Positions 42,146-54,221 are shown, numbered from the stretch's first letter. The stretch: DNA of 64,000 nt from Halisarca cf. caerulea (GCA_963170055.1 CAUJGJ010000188.1:3348571-3412570), one strand, 5' to 3'. Numbers and translations are program-made. Notes: a model not told the origin generated them from the letters alone.

Positions 42146-43036
42146 ACTGTACTAACTTTGTATTATAGCATAACACAGTGTCTTCAGAAAGTGAAGACTA
42201 TTTCAACTGAGCTGAAAGTTCTAACAGCTAACTCTGCACACATGTATGCCAAAGTAGGAGCACGTTTATGTACCTCTTCTTGATATGAGAAGCCATCTTG
42301 TTTCTCTATTACAGGTATTTCACCATATGATATAGCATGCGCTTATAAGGCTACATACAGTATTATAAGACTACAGTATAGTGCATTCTGGGTGCCTTAA
42401 TAGTAGCCCTGGGCTCTTGGTTCCCCAGATATGGTATAATATACGTAGCTGCAAAACATTAGCCACACAAATGCAAAAGGACCACACGTAATGATCTAGT
42501 GTTGTTGAGCCATTATACATCCAAACCTACAGCAACTAACCACTGCACATTTAAAGAAATTCTAACCAGATGTACATTACCTTGGATAAGAGAGAAACAC
42601 AGTACACAATCAGATAGAAAACACCTCACAACAGAGAAACACAGCAAACAGTCTGAGAAGACACCTCACTATGTCCATACAGAACGGGTATGCTGCTGTG
42701 ACCCATTGGAACAGTGAGTTCACTGCTAATAAAAACCAATGATAGAATTCCACAACAGTCATGGGTTCTCCTCTAACATCGAAACCTCTCTAATTCAGCA
42801 CTCAATTGGAGTAATTTGGAGTCACTCAATTGAACGGATTAGGAGGTGTTGGATTACCGAGTGACTATCAACATACTCTACTCTGATACAATTACATGGT
42901 GACTGTACCTGGTGAGATGGTCGGATTATCCATGTGCCGGATTACAGAGGTTTCACTGAACCATAGAACTCTACATGTAATAGGCAGTGTAGGAAGAGTA
43001 CCTCAGATACACTCATATAGCTACTCATTCGTATGT
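42146..43036. repeat. Spacer with dispersed repeat and MITE ends
   Basis: About 42300-42432 ends with TAGTAGCCCTGGGCTCTTGG (also at 16.4 and 60.3 kb). About 42778-42960 has GAAACCTCTCTAATTCAGCA and an inverted GGATTACAGAGGTTTCACTG, a MITE of the ACAGTGAAACCTCT kind. No gene seen. Confidence 0.55.
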
Positions 43037-43039
43037 ACA

Positions 43040-43131
<92 letters not shown>
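43037..43131. repeat. (TA)n microsatellite, about 46 repeats
   Basis: Uninterrupted TA dinucleotides directly followed by CGTACATACAGTGGAACCTC, a MITE end. Confidence 0.97.
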
Positions 43132-43921
43132 GTACATACAGTGGAACCTCTCTACAACATACACTCTGGGGACTGAAAATCAGTTCATTGTGCAGAGGTT
43201 TCCACTATTCAGAGGTTATTCTACATGCATAACAATCTATCTGGACCCATGAAAGCAGTCTGTTCTAGAGAGGTTTACACTATTGGGGGGAGTTTGCTAT
43301 AAGAGTTTCCTCTGTACGCATATATGTACAGTCGAACCTCTTTACAACACCACAACTGGCTCTATAATGCCGTGAATGGTTCCCTGCCGTAAGTTGTCCC
43401 CCTATCGCTTTATCAATACTAAACTCTAACCCAACCCTAACCATAACACCATGACTATATATAGAGTTTGTATTCGATAAGCGCCCATGCCGCACACCTT
43501 TTAGTGACAGTTCCACTATTTTGTGCTGTTATAACCAGGTTGGTGATGTAACCAGTACATTTTGTACAGAGACCAGTGATATATAGTTCCCCCATGTGTG
43601 CTGTTGTAGTGAGAGTGATCATGTTGGATCCAGTGACATTGTAAGAGGTTTGAGTGCATTATACAATAGGTGTAATACATACTACTTACCACGGGAGCTA
43701 CATTCCTATACAGTTGAGTAGTTAAATGCAAAAATAACCAACAAATATGCACAGAGAATGTCATGCACACCTACAAAAAGTTGACTAGTACAACAATAAA
43801 TTATACATAGGAATGTACTAATACTACCAAGATGTTCTACGTAGGTCCATTCAGACTCATGGTATACAATTGAGAAACTTAATACACTAACTACACACAG
43901 CACACAATACATCTTAGGGTA
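43132..43921. repeat. Spacer with MITE ends and class C 3' flank
   Basis: About 43137-43530 holds ACAGTGGAACCTCTCTACAA and related GTCGAACCTCTTTACAACAC ends. About 43690-43862 matches class C 3' flanks (GTTGACTAGTACAACAATAA, TAGGTCCATTCAGACTCATG, which reads ESEWT and a stop on the minus strand) and then runs directly into the class B 3' flank of copy 10. Confidence 0.5.
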
Positions 43922-45568
43922 CTACGACCATTCTGCTACATAATAATGAGGTTCCACCTTCTGTTGCTCTTCCTCCAGTTCTACCTGCTCAACTTTGTGA
44001 CAGCTTTTGACTTTGGCAACAATTCTTTGACAGGAAACACGTTTGGTAAGGAACTTATAGCAGAACCGTACAATGACAATAAGAGCAGGCAACTCCAGAA
44101 GAATAAATGACAGTAAACTGAGCATAGTATCAATGGGGTCAGTAAGCCCAGGTCTTACTAATGTAAAAGCAGTGACTGCATCTGATATATGACTACTGGC
44201 AATAGACATGAAGGATAAATAAGCCAGATATACTGTCTCAAAATAATTGTGCCTTTGATTCTTGAAAGGTTGAAGCAGACTGTGAATTAAAAGGAAGAAC
44301 ACAAAGGCGAATGAAATAAAATCAGGTAGACAAAGATACACCACCCACAGGATCATACGGTAGAGGAGGTGCACTCCAGCAAACCACCTCATCTTGTCCT
44401 TGTACACTCCTTGAAACACATCAAACACTGGATCTAGTTTGGGAAAGCGAGGGAGAGATCTCCCTGTCAACTTGTGGAAGAGAGCAGGGATGGACGGATA
44501 GTAGATGAGGGAGAGAGGGAGGGGCAGGAGGAAGACTATGAACACTACAGAAGGGATCAAATACCGAACAATTCCATTACCTATCACGATACTTTCTGAA
44601 CGAACAGTGTCATGGAATATCCTATCAAAATATACCATGTATGACTCATCACAAGGAACATGACTAACATGAGGATAGGAGACAACACTGTAGCAGCAAT
44701 CATGTTTGATGTGAATTGATCCAAGGACAACTCGCACGGAAATAGCAACCAGATCACCATAGCTGAGGACAATGATGGAACAGATGGCGTGAATGAATGT
44801 ACTACCAATGTGTTTCTCTCTGAAGTTCCTCACTGCTCTCCTCACCTTAGCCCAGGGAAGACGGCACCTCTGAAGTGGACATGAAGTGCACTTGACCAGG
44901 AAAAACATAAAAAAGATGACAAATAGTACAATGATGTACTTACAATATTCAAGCACAATAAACCTTGGTTGGGCTGGTAAAAAGAAATTCTGCATCACCA
45001 AGTAAACTGTAAGGGATCCATACAAAGAGGCCAAAGGAGCACACTGGTAGAAGAAAACAAAGGAGTGATTAGGTCCAGAAGCAAGGTTACAATTGAAGAA
45101 GAATATGATGCAAAGAAAAAAGAATACAAATACAAAACTAATACTAATCGACAGTGCAAGAAGAAGGTCATGTTTACTGCCATTGTAACCAGGACTACGA
45201 CACAAACACATTTCACCTCCCACTAGGCAGGCATAAGGTTCGGAAGGAAAAAGTATGTGTATTAGCCTATATCCAGGTACCAGTTCAATGGTGGCATTCA
45301 AATTGGAAAGGGAACTTCCACTTTCTTCACTTCTCTGACTACATGTGAATTCACTGTCAGAACTGAAGCAGTTACCACTTCCATTGAAAGCTTCAAAACA
45401 AGTGTTGACATCACAGGATACTCTAGCTCCCTCAGAATCCCTGTGGTAACTACAGGAAGTGATATTACAGGTTCCACTGCTTGAAGAACTCTCAGACAAA
45501 GTAACATCTTGTCCACTGGAAAGGCTGACTGCCAGTGACAAGAACAATACCATTCCCAACTGAAACAT
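43922..45568 (-). CDS. Class B nine-TM receptor-like membrane protein (copy 10)
   Basis: Intact single exon, 548 aa, start MFQLGMVLFLSLAVSLSSGQ. The ectodomain opens with the shared class B block through CFEAFNGSGNCFSSDSEFTC; the variable part is LNATIELVPGYRLIHILFPS. TM1 is shifted in sequence (ALSISISFVFVFFFLCIIFF) compared with the usual GFGLVLLFLPIIIFF. The outside loop (RIFHDTVRSESIVIGNGIVR) is shared in part with copy 7. The core lies at about 44370-44525. TM6-TM9 (CLPDFISFAFVFFLLIHSLL, SSHISDAVTAFTLV) are nearly the same as in copy 12, which shows recent exchange with it. The type II tail (KVKSCHKVEQVELEEEQQKV) ends YYVAEWS. Confidence 0.88.
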   Translation of the reverse strand: MFQLGMVLFLSLAVSLSSGQDVTLSESSSSSGTCNITSCSYHRDSEGARVSCDVNTCFEAFNGSGNCFSSDSEFTCSQRSEESGSSLSNLNATIELVPGYRLIHILFPSEPYACLVGGEMCLCRSPGYNGSKHDLLLALSISISFVFVFFFLCIIFFFNCNLASGPNHSFVFFYQCAPLASLYGSLTVYLVMQNFFLPAQPRFIVLEYCKYIIVLFVIFFMFFLVKCTSCPLQRCRLPWAKVRRAVRNFREKHIGSTFIHAICSIIVLSYGDLVAISVRVVLGSIHIKHDCCYSVVSYPHVSHVPCDESYMVYFDRIFHDTVRSESIVIGNGIVRYLIPSVVFIVFLLPLPLSLIYYPSIPALFHKLTGRSLPRFPKLDPVFDVFQGVYKDKMRWFAGVHLLYRMILWVVYLCLPDFISFAFVFFLLIHSLLQPFKNQRHNYFETVYLAYLSFMSIASSHISDAVTAFTLVRPGLTDPIDTMLSLLSFILLELPALIVIVRFCYKFLTKRVSCQRIVAKVKSCHKVEQVELEEEQQKVEPHYYVAEWS

Positions 45569-45616
45569 TGCTACAGAACCTACAGTAACCGTTCCGTAGA
45601 ATGGGGTGTACTGTAT

Positions 45617-45637
45617 TGTATTTATTCTATTTCAAGC
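45617..45637 (-). promoter_or_regulatory. Putative core promoter of copy 10
   Basis: On the coding strand, CTTGAAATAG is followed by AATAAATACAATAC, a weak TATA-like motif about 50-65 bp upstream of the ATG. The arrangement is the same as in copies 5 and 14. Confidence 0.45.
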
Positions 45638-46556
45638 AAAACACCATTAGGAGGAGAAGTCACGTATGGAGTTGTACTTGCATAAACACATTAGACAACT
45701 GTTTAGGTCCAAAGGGCGTTTTGTGGTAAGCACAGGAACAACACACGAGGTGGCACACTGGTGACACAGTCATGACTCTTTAATACGGCCTTTGATAAAC
45801 CAGCACACTTGACGTCCAGTTAAGATTTGTGCAAAACATGTGTACAGTACATTTTGGTATGTGATAAACCAGCCTTCCATTTCCAGTTCCAGTATGCATC
45901 ACCATTTTATACACATTCATATGTGTGAGTATACGTCTTTGTCTTGTTAATCCGTCACCTCTAGAATCAAGGAATTACAACTGTATGTTGTTTGAGTTAG
46001 GGTGGTGGGGGGTTCAACCACAACACAATATCATGTAACCCACAAACATCATTAACAATCACTCAAAATTTTGATAATGTTATGTAAAGAATCCAGATCA
46101 TGACTCGAAAGAGCCTTATTTTGACCCACAGATAACGTTTGTCTATTAAAATGGCCGCCAAGATTGATTCGAGCTAGTTTTGGAACATAACCATGCAGAT
46201 ATTGTTCCTTTGTAGTTGTCCATTCTCCTTGTATGAAACCAACTCCTATAGCAAAACAGCTTCTGTACCAGTCCATGTGTGTGAGGACAGACATGGAATA
46301 CTTAGTATATAATGGACTTGTATAATAATTAACTGGCTAACCAGAACACACCGAATAAAGCACTAACTTATCAATAGCATTTAGTACACAGTATCAGAGA
46401 TGGATGAGAACTACATTCCTACACAGTTGAGTAGATAAAATGAAAAAAAACCCTACAAATGTGCATGCACAGAGAATGTCATGCATGCACACTTATAAAA
46501 AGTTGACTAGTATGACAATAAATTAGAGGAATGTACTAATACTACAAAGGTGTGTT
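45638..46556. repeat. 5' flank of copy 10 and 3' flank of copy 11
   Basis: 45769-45990 is the left half of the GTCATGACTCTTT element. About 46050-46300 has AATGGCCGCCAAGATTGATT and CTTGTATGAAACCAACTCCT, related to 62.69-62.83 kb. From about 46380 it is the class C 3' flank. No gene seen. Confidence 0.55.
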
Positions 46557-47994
46557 CTAAGTCCATTCAACCTCATAGTATGACATTTCTTCTTTTTCCA
46601 CTTTCAAATCTGTCTCTTGTGGTAATCGCTTCATGGCAAAATGGCCAACTGATCTCTTGATTTTGAGGATACAATTTTGACAGTAGGTACGTTTGGAGAT
46701 GACCTTGTAACAACAAACTACCCAGACAAGTAAAGCAGGTAAACACACAAGAATGATGGAAATGCTATCAACAGCAATAATAAAACCTAAATCAGTTGAT
46801 CCAGAATTTCTTGCAAATATACCACCAAAGGAGATAAGGGTAAGAGCGGCAAGGTACAGAGTCTCAAGGCGGTTGTGCTTTTGATTCTTAAATGGTTGGA
46901 GCAAACTGTGAATGGAAAGAATGATTACAAAGAAGAAAGGTGAGCCACTTGAGGGTAAGAATACAGCCCACAGGATCATACGGTAGAGGAGGTGCACTCC
47001 AGCAAACCATCTCATCTTGTCCTTGTATACTCCTTGAAACACATCAAACACTGGATTTAGTTTGGGAAAGCGAGGGAGAGATCTCCCTGTCAACTTGTGG
47101 AAGAGAGCAGGGATGGACGGATAGTAGATGAGGGAGAGAGGGAGGGACAGGAGGAGAAGTAAAACCACTAGTGAAAGGAAAAAGTACCAGTAGTACCGCA
47201 TTTTCAAAGGGGCAAGATCACCTTGATCACAAGGACGTGCATTAAATTCGTCATCTGTAAAGGCACTATTGTTGCAGCATTCACTACGGATAACTATAGC
47301 TGATTCAATAAAAACTCTCATAGAAATGGCCACCAAATCACCATAGCTGAGGACAATGATGGAACAGATGGCGTGAATGAATGTACTACCAATGTGTTTC
47401 TCTCTGAAGTTCCTCACTGCTCTCCTCACCTTAGCCCAGGGAAGACGACACTTCTGAAGGGGACATGAAGTGCACTTGACCAGGAACAAAGGCAGAACTA
47501 TTGAAAATGCTATGAAAGGATATTTACCATACTCAAAAAGTACAAGTTCAGCATTAAATCTATCAATTTTCAGCTGCTGATTCCCAGCAAAATTGTGCAC
47601 AATTGCAAAATTACCAATGAAAAGGTTCTGCATCACAAGGAAGGACAGATATATCGCATAAACAGAGGCCAGAGGTGCAGTTTGGTAGAAGAAGACAAAA
47701 GAGTGGTTTGGTCCAGAAGCAAGATTGCAGTTGAAGAAAATGATAGCAAAGACGAAGACAGGAGTCAAAGCTGAACTTAAGAGTAATACTGATGATAATG
47801 CAGCTACACATTGAGTTGAGTTAGTTTCACTGCTGTTAGAGATCCAACCTTGCCAAGAAAAAGGAAAACAGGAATCCCAGGTTTCTAGACACTTTGATCT
47901 AGAATTATAGTAAAACTCTTCTGCAGCTTCAGTAAACCCTGCACAAACGTAAGCCATCAATGGCAAGAACAGCACAAGACTCTTTTGGGGACAT
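46557..47994 (-). CDS. Class C nine-TM receptor-like gene, start region frameshifted (copy 11)
   Basis: The frame is open for about 472 codons up to 47975 but has no ATG that aligns with copy 12. The matching ATG is at 47994 (ATGTCCCCAAAAGAG), where one extra A compared with ATGTCCCCAAAGAGTCTCAT puts it out of frame with the rest. The first in-frame ATG (MAYVCAGF, 47957) would remove most of the signal peptide. The gene is therefore disrupted, starts weakly, or the A-run is an assembly error. The body is intact: a short ectodomain (EEFYYNSRSKCLETWDSCFP), TM1, a loop after TM2 longer than in class B (NLFIGNFAIVHNFAGNQQLK), the basic loop, an outside loop with CCNNSAFTDDEFNARPC, the core at about 46987-47150 (with LNPVFDVFQG rather than LDPVFDVFQG), TM6-TM9, the tail CQNCILKIKRSVGHFAMKRL and the end YYEVEWT. 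Confidence 0.75.
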
Positions 47995-48235
47995 GTTTCC
48001 TACAGCAGTGCACTCAATCCAGAACACATTTCTGATAGGAAATGGGTGATGATATATCACAACTACTATTATAAGAGACACAGCTGCAACCATTGCAACA
48101 AATTTGTATTCATTGCCCCCACCCTTATTGTTTCCTTATGGTAATTACATTCATTGTGTGAACAGTTGAGTTACACCCCTTGTCAACCTCACACCCTCTG
48201 GTCATGCCACCTTTTGGCAGGGAGAGGTCCATTAT
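47995..48235 (-). promoter_or_regulatory. Class C 5' flank, conserved upstream module
   Basis: Contains, in plus-strand order, the start-proximal CCTACAGCAGTGCACTC, CATTGCCCCCACCCTTATTG, TATGGTAATTACATTCATTG and CTCTGGTCATGCCACC. At least ten other copies of these words occur in the window, two next to genes and the rest alone. It could hold the class C promoter or be a dispersed repeat that class C genes carry. Confidence 0.45.
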
Positions 48236-49200
48236 AATTATTCACACAAGATATAATTATTATTATAAACTTCTGACAATACTATGCATAAGACTATCAC
48301 AATGCTCACACCATAACTAGAATATTGAGTGCACTTGACAACATAATCACTGACATAATATAAAACCCACCCAACATTTACCACAAGACATTCATACCAT
48401 GCAATCCATGGAAACACGTACACACACAGCATGCATATACATTGTTCTAGGACAAATCTCCAAATGTTACACACTTGAAATTTACAGTATGATTGATAAT
48501 GACTACAATTAGAAGACTACTCCTTTAGCAACATTTTTCCTATATACATCAGTACACTCAGTCTAGAACACCTTTTCTGCCTAGGAAATGAATACTTCAC
48601 ACAAATATTACAGTAAAAGAGACACAGCTGTAATTAAATAGTATTCATTGCTCCCACCCTTGTTTCTTTATGGTAATTACATTCATTGTGGGAACAATTG
48701 GGTTACACCCCTTGCCACACCTTGCACCTCTGGTCATGCCCTCCACATCCAGTGAGCATTGCCACATTACTCAGTACAGGTAATACCAAACAAGGGTTGA
48801 CAATTTTGAGGATTCAAAACCTCGCAGATTCAGAAGTGAGCTTTTAGTGAAAATATGGTCAGTCCTAATGTATGGGCGGCCATGTTCTTTTCCAAGTCAT
48901 CCCTACATATAAAGCACTCAGTGGTTTGTGATGTCATAAAAATTGTATGTCAACATACACAATAACACTAAAACCACACCCATCTCTGTAGAGACATGCT
49001 TGAGACAAGACCTCATAAGATTCAAAATTGATCAGTTGAGCTGTTGTTAAATTAGCACTTCAGAACCTAGCTATCACAACATAACACTCAGTGAACTCAC
49101 AGAAATAATGGACAAGAGTCCTGTCTCTACTTACACACTACAGCTAGCTCAAGTATCTCAATACACTAACTACACACAGCACACAATACATCTTAGGTTA
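48236..49200. repeat. Spacer with second upstream module and class B 3' flank
   Basis: About 48290-48525 matches 35.7-35.95 and 55.85-56.1 kb. About 48525-48745 is another copy of the class C upstream module without a gene. From about 48960 the class B 3' flank begins, fitting the class B-type 3' half of copy 12. Confidence 0.6.
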
Positions 49201-50648
49201 CTACAACCATTCTGCTTCTTAATCCTTCTGCTGTTCTTCCTTCAGTTCTACCTGCTCAGCTTTGCGGCAGCTTTTGATTTTGGCAACAAATCTTTAACAG
49301 CAAACACGTTTGGAAAGGAACTTGTAACCGAATCGTACAACAACAATAAAAACAGGTAAATCCAGAAGAATAACTGAAAGTAAACTGAGCATAGTATTAA
49401 TGGGGTCAGTAAGCCAAGGTCCCACTAATGTAAAAGCAGTGACTGCATCTGATATATGACTACTGGCAATAGACATGAAGGATAAATTAGCCAGATATAC
49501 TGTCTCAAAATAATTGTGTTTTTGATTCTTGAAAGGTTGAAGAAGACTGTGAAGTAAAAGGAAGAACACAAAGAAGAATGAAATGAAATCAGGTATACAA
49601 ACATACACCACCCAAAGGATCAGCCGGTAGAGGAGGTGTACTCCAGCAAACCACCTCATCTTGTCCTTGTACACTCCTTGAAACACATCAAACACTGGAT
49701 CTAGTTTGGGAAAGTGAGGGAGAGATCTCCTTGTCAACTTGTGGAAGAGAGCAGGGATGGACGGATAGTAGATGAGTGAGAGGGGCAGGGGCAGGAGGAA
49801 GAATAAAACCACTAGTGAAAGGAAAAAGTACCCGTAGTAACGTATATTTAAAGAGGTAAGAACATCTTGAACGTGTAATTAATTTACCATCTGCGAGGGA
49901 ATAAATTTTACAGCATTCACTACTGATAACTGCAACTGATTCAATAAAAACTCTCATAGAAATGGCCACCAAATCACCATAGCTGAGGACAATGATGGAA
50001 CAGATGGCGTGAATGAATGTACTACCAATGTATTTCTCTCTGAAGTTCCTCACTGCTCTCCTCACCTTAGCCCAGGGAAGACGACACTTCTGAAGGGGAC
50101 ACCAGGTACACTTGACCAGGAACAAAGGAAGAACTATTGAAAAGCCTATAAAGGCATATTTACAATACTCAAGACGAACAAGTTCAGCATAAAATCTATC
50201 TACTTTTGGCTGCTGAGTCTCAATATCAAAATTGGACACACTTGCAAAATCACCAATGAAAAGGTTCTGCATCACAATGAAGGACAGAAATATTGCATAA
50301 AATGAGGCCAAAGGTACAGTTTGGTAGAAGAAGACAAGAGTGGTTTGGTCCAGAAGCAAGATTGCAGTTGAAGAAAATGATGACAAGGATGAAGATAACT
50401 GTCAAACCAGCACTCAAGGATATAAAAGGCAGCGCAGTTGATAAAATTGTATTTCGGCTATAACAAAACTGAATTGTCGAGTTAGTTTCACTGCTGTTAG
50501 ACATCCTACCTCCACTGAAAAAACAGGAATCCCTAGTTTCTAGACACTTTGTGTAAGAATTATAGTAAAACTCTCCTGCGCCTTCAGTAAACCCAGCACA
50601 GATGTAAGCCATCAATGGCAAGAAAAACATGAGACTCTTTGGGGACAT
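49201..50648 (-). pseudogene. Chimeric class C/class B pseudogene (copy 12)
   Basis: The 5' half (MSPKSLMFFLPLMAYICAGF, short class C ectodomain, NLFIGDFASVSNF) is class C like copy 11. The 3' half after the core (CIPDFISFFFVFFLLLHSLL, SSHISDAVTAFTLV, type II tail) is class B like copy 10. The switch lies inside about 49620-49810, where all family members are nearly identical. Damage: a two-base deletion at about 50334-50341 (GACAAGAGTGG for GACAAAAGAGTGG), an eight-base deletion at about 49870, a CAA to TAA stop (at about 49295), and a further TAA before the terminal EAEWL. The core reads LTRRSLPHF instead of LTGRSLPRF. Clearly not functional. Confidence 0.88.
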
Positions 50649-51660
50649 CTTTCCTACAGCAGTGCACCCCGTCCAGAATACCTTTTCTGATAGGAAATTA
50701 ATGGGTGACGATATATCACAACAACAGTTCTATTATAAGGGACACAGCTACAAACAACAAATGTGTATTCATTGTCCCCACCCTTATTTGTTTCTTTATG
50801 GTAATTACATTCATTGTGTGAACAGTTAGGTTACACCCCTTGCCCCGCCTCATATGTTCTGGTCATGCCCCGCACCTGCTTACAGGGACAGTCCACATCC
50901 TATGAGCATTGCCACATTACTCAGTACATCAATTTAACTGGTTATACACACTTCATGCTAAAATAATATTATTCAGAAAGATCATACATCTTAAAATAAT
51001 TTTCAATGTACTGTACAGTATATTATATATAAATACTATAGATATACTGTGTGATCTAAAATTACTATACAGTGCATACTAAAACCCTCCATCAACTATA
51101 TGCCAACATATATTCTGTTGTATCTGTACAGAATGGCATATATATCACTATATAGTACTGTACTGTATGTCTTCATTGTCCCCTCGCTCCTTTGTTTCCT
51201 TATGGTAATTACATTCATTGTGGGAACAGTTAGGTTACACCCCTTGCCCCGCCTCACATGCTCTGGTCACGCATGCTTTGGGTTGAAAAATCAAGGGTTC
51301 AATTTTTTTTGCAAATTTGGAAGACTTAGTGAGTTTTTAGCAAAATACAGTTGGTCTTAATGTATGGGTGACCATGCTTTTTTGCATCATCCCTACAAAT
51401 GAAACACTCAGTGGTTCCTGTATATAATATTATGCACAAACACAATGACACTCAAACCACATACACATATTATGTATACACATAATACACTGGACTTCAA
51501 AATTGAGTAGTTACTGAAACTAAATTAGCATTTCAGAAACTTTCACAACATAACACTTTGAAAATAAACACACAGAAACAATGGACAGAAGTCTCTATAC
51601 TTACACAATACAGCTAAGTACTCAATACACTAACTACACACAGCACACAATACTAGGGTA
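50649..51660. repeat. 5' flank of copy 12, with two upstream modules; 3' flank of copy 13
   Basis: About 50649-50880 and 51172-51275 are two copies of the class C upstream module (CCCCACCCTTATTTG, TATGGTAATTACATTCATTG, GGTTACACCCCTTGC). The rest is AT-rich, then from about 51440 becomes a B-type 3' flank. No gene seen. Confidence 0.55.
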
Positions 51661-53235
51661 CTACAACCATACTGCTTCATAATAATGAGGTTCCTCCTTT
51701 TGCTGTATTAAGCCTTCCTTTTGTTCCACCTGCTCAACTTTGTGGTAGCTTTTAATTTTGGCAACAAATCTTTTACAGCAAACACGTTTGGAAAGGATCT
51801 TGTAACAGCTAAAAATAAAGACAAGGAAAGCAGGAAAGGCCAGGAAAATGGAAGAAGACACACCAACTATTGTTACAGCAACTACATCGGAGTTCCCAAT
51901 AGCAGTGGACGCATTCTGTATATAGCTACTGGCAATAGACATGAGGGATAGATAAACAAGATATAAAGTCTCAAGATAATTGTGTTTTGGATTCTTGAAA
52001 GGCTGAAACAGACTGTGAATAGCAAGGATTATCACAAAAAAGAATGAAATGACTTCTGGTTTTCGAAGATACACTGTCCATAGGATCATACGGTAAAGGA
52101 GGTGTACTCCAGCGAAGCATCTCATCTTGTCCTTGTACACTCCTTGAAACACATCAAACACTGGATCTAGTTTGGGAAAGCGAGGGAGAGATCTCCCTGT
52201 CAACTTGTGGAAGAGAGCAGGGATGGATGGGTAGTAGATGAGGGAGAGGGGGAGGGGCAAGAGGAGAGCCAGGACTACAACAGAAGGAATTAAATACTGC
52301 TGGTACCTATTTCTGATAGTGGTAGCATCAGGTTCATCACAAGGAGCTGGGCTAGCACCTGAACAGTAGGGCCTGGCATCAAAACAGCACGGGCCGGAGA
52401 CAATGACTTCACTTGATACAATGACAACTCTCATAGAAATAGCCACCAAATCACCATAGCTGAGGACAATGATGGAACAGATGGCATGAATGAAAGTACT
52501 ACCAATGTGTTTCTCTCTGAAGTTCCTCACTGCTCTCCTCACCTTGGCCCAGGGAAGACGACACCTCTGAAATGGACACCAGGTACACTTGACCAGGAAA
52601 GGAATAAGGAAGATGACAAATACTACTATGATATACTTGCAATATTCAAACATTATATGTCTAAGATCGTTTGTTAAAATAAAGTTTTGCATCACCAAAA
52701 AGGCCACATACATTCCAAATTGAAAGGCCAAAGGTACACACTGGTAGAAGAAGACAAAAGAATGATTAGGTCCAGAAGCAAGATTACAATTGAAGAAGAT
52801 TATGATGGGAAGGAAAAGGAGTACTAGACCAAAACCAATCCAAATTAAAGGATCCTTAAATGGAAAATCATAACTGTCAGAAGTACTCACGCATGTTTGC
52901 TGTTGTGAGTTACTATGTACCATACATTGCACTTTGTTGTAAACAGAAGACCCACAATAATAGTACACTGTCAGAATATAAGGAGAGATTTCGCACTTCG
53001 ACTGTTGTAGGTCTTCACATGTCCAGATTTTTTCTATACTATAGCACTTCTCAGTGTCATTGAGAGATTTGAAGCACGAGGTAATGTCACAGGACACTAT
53101 ACCTTCCTCAGGATACTTGTACGAGTAATAAGAAGAAACATTACATGTACCTCCAACAAATTTCCCACTGATGTTATGTCCATTAGATAGGTAAATGGCC
53201 ACCAACAAGAACAATACTATTTTTAACTGAAACAT
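51661..53235 (-). CDS. Class B2 nine-TM receptor-like membrane protein (copy 13)
   Basis: Intact; 524 aa from MFQLKIVLFLLVAIYLSNGH. An in-frame ATG eight codons upstream (MLFSTAKG) exists here as in copy 8. The ectodomain is like copy 8 (NISGKFVGGTCNVSSYYSYK, CEISPYILTVYYYCGSSVYN) with several small insertions and deletions. The basic loop has CTWCPFQRCRLPWAKVRRAV. The outside loop is GPCCFDARPYCSGASPAPCD. The core at about 52099-52255 has DKMRCFAG in place of DKMRWFAG, a Trp to Cys change at a position constant elsewhere. TM8 (SLMSIASSYIQNASTAI) is more like copies 10 and 12 than like copy 8, another sign of exchange. Type II tail, ending YYEAVWL (Glu of E-W replaced by Val). Confidence 0.86.
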   Translation of the reverse strand: MFQLKIVLFLLVAIYLSNGHNISGKFVGGTCNVSSYYSYKYPEEGIVSCDITSCFKSLNDTEKCYSIEKIWTCEDLQQSKCEISPYILTVYYYCGSSVYNKVQCMVHSNSQQQTCVSTSDSYDFPFKDPLIWIGFGLVLLFLPIIIFFNCNLASGPNHSFVFFYQCVPLAFQFGMYVAFLVMQNFILTNDLRHIMFEYCKYIIVVFVIFLIPFLVKCTWCPFQRCRLPWAKVRRAVRNFREKHIGSTFIHAICSIIVLSYGDLVAISMRVVIVSSEVIVSGPCCFDARPYCSGASPAPCDEPDATTIRNRYQQYLIPSVVVLALLLPLPLSLIYYPSIPALFHKLTGRSLPRFPKLDPVFDVFQGVYKDKMRCFAGVHLLYRMILWTVYLRKPEVISFFFVIILAIHSLFQPFKNPKHNYLETLYLVYLSLMSIASSYIQNASTAIGNSDVVAVTIVGVSSSIFLAFPAFLVFIFSCYKILSKRVCCKRFVAKIKSYHKVEQVEQKEGLIQQKEEPHYYEAVWL

Positions 53236-53511
53236 TCCTTTTGCAGTGCTGAATAACAAGGCGCTCTTGCGTGTTCTTGACAGTATGTAAGTGTGAACCC
53301 CAGTAGTTGTGTATTATATATATAGCTGGAAAGGTTGGCCAGAAGAATATTTGTGGCCAAATTAAATATTGACAGTTTATATTTTGAGAATTATCTTCCC
53401 AGGACACCTAGTCTGGCCTGCTAGGACCGTCCACCATAATTATATTCATGATCTATGAATAATCACAAGCCTTAATTAAAGAAAATGGCTGCACCAGCAC
53501 AGCTGAGCTTA
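53236..53511. other. 5' flank of copy 13
   Basis: Duplicate of the flank of copy 8. It includes TAGTCTGGCCTGCTAGGACC at about 53409, a single arm of the 1117/25118 foldback type. No gene. Confidence 0.45.
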
Positions 53512-54221
53512 GTCTTGTGAGCTAGACCACCCCTGGTTGAAGGATGGTCTGGTGCATTCTCTCAATATTTCAACTAAATGGAAACTTATGATATGGCATG
53601 TGACAACAGGTATTAGTCTAAGAAAGTAAAATGTATACTAACCACGCTAACCAGAGACGAAGCATTGCTGTTTTGCCAAAGTGCTAAAAGGCCTTTTCTG
53701 GGAATTCCACCCTTCATCAGTAGCACTGGGCAGAACAGTAACGGGTGTTCCTTGGAAACCTCCCATCACAGGATTGGTCAAGGAAAATCTGAAACCACTA
53801 GATGGTATTAAACAGACAGCTTTACTGAACACCTAGATTAACACCAAGTACTCTGTCTGGTTAGTTAGCAGGTCTAGGTTATCAACAAAAGGTAACCTTC
53901 GATAGCCTAGACCTCCTAACTAACCAGTACATTCACGGTGACGAGTACTTGTATTTTGTGTGGCCAACTTTCACCCTATCAGAGAAATATTACCAAATCA
54001 AGGATCACAGCATTTACAAAGACCTTTGAAGACCACGTCAGTCGAAACTTATGCAGCCAGCAAATCTTACTTTTGTCTTGGAGAAATAGGAACACACGCA
54101 CAAGTTAAAAGATTGGGGCACCTGCCAAGATGTTGGCAGACACTTGTAGGGGGGTGGCAATCTAAATAAGCATGTAAAGGCACCAGACCATCCCTCGGCT
54201 GGGTGGTCTGGTTCACAAGAC
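53512..54221. mobile_element. Second copy of the 0.7-kb terminal inverted repeat element
   Basis: GTCTTGTGAGCTAGACCACC at the left and GGTGGTCTGGTTCACAAGAC at the right. A nested foldback is at 53857-53927. Collinear with 33363-34076, so it was duplicated together with the B2 gene. Confidence 0.75.
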
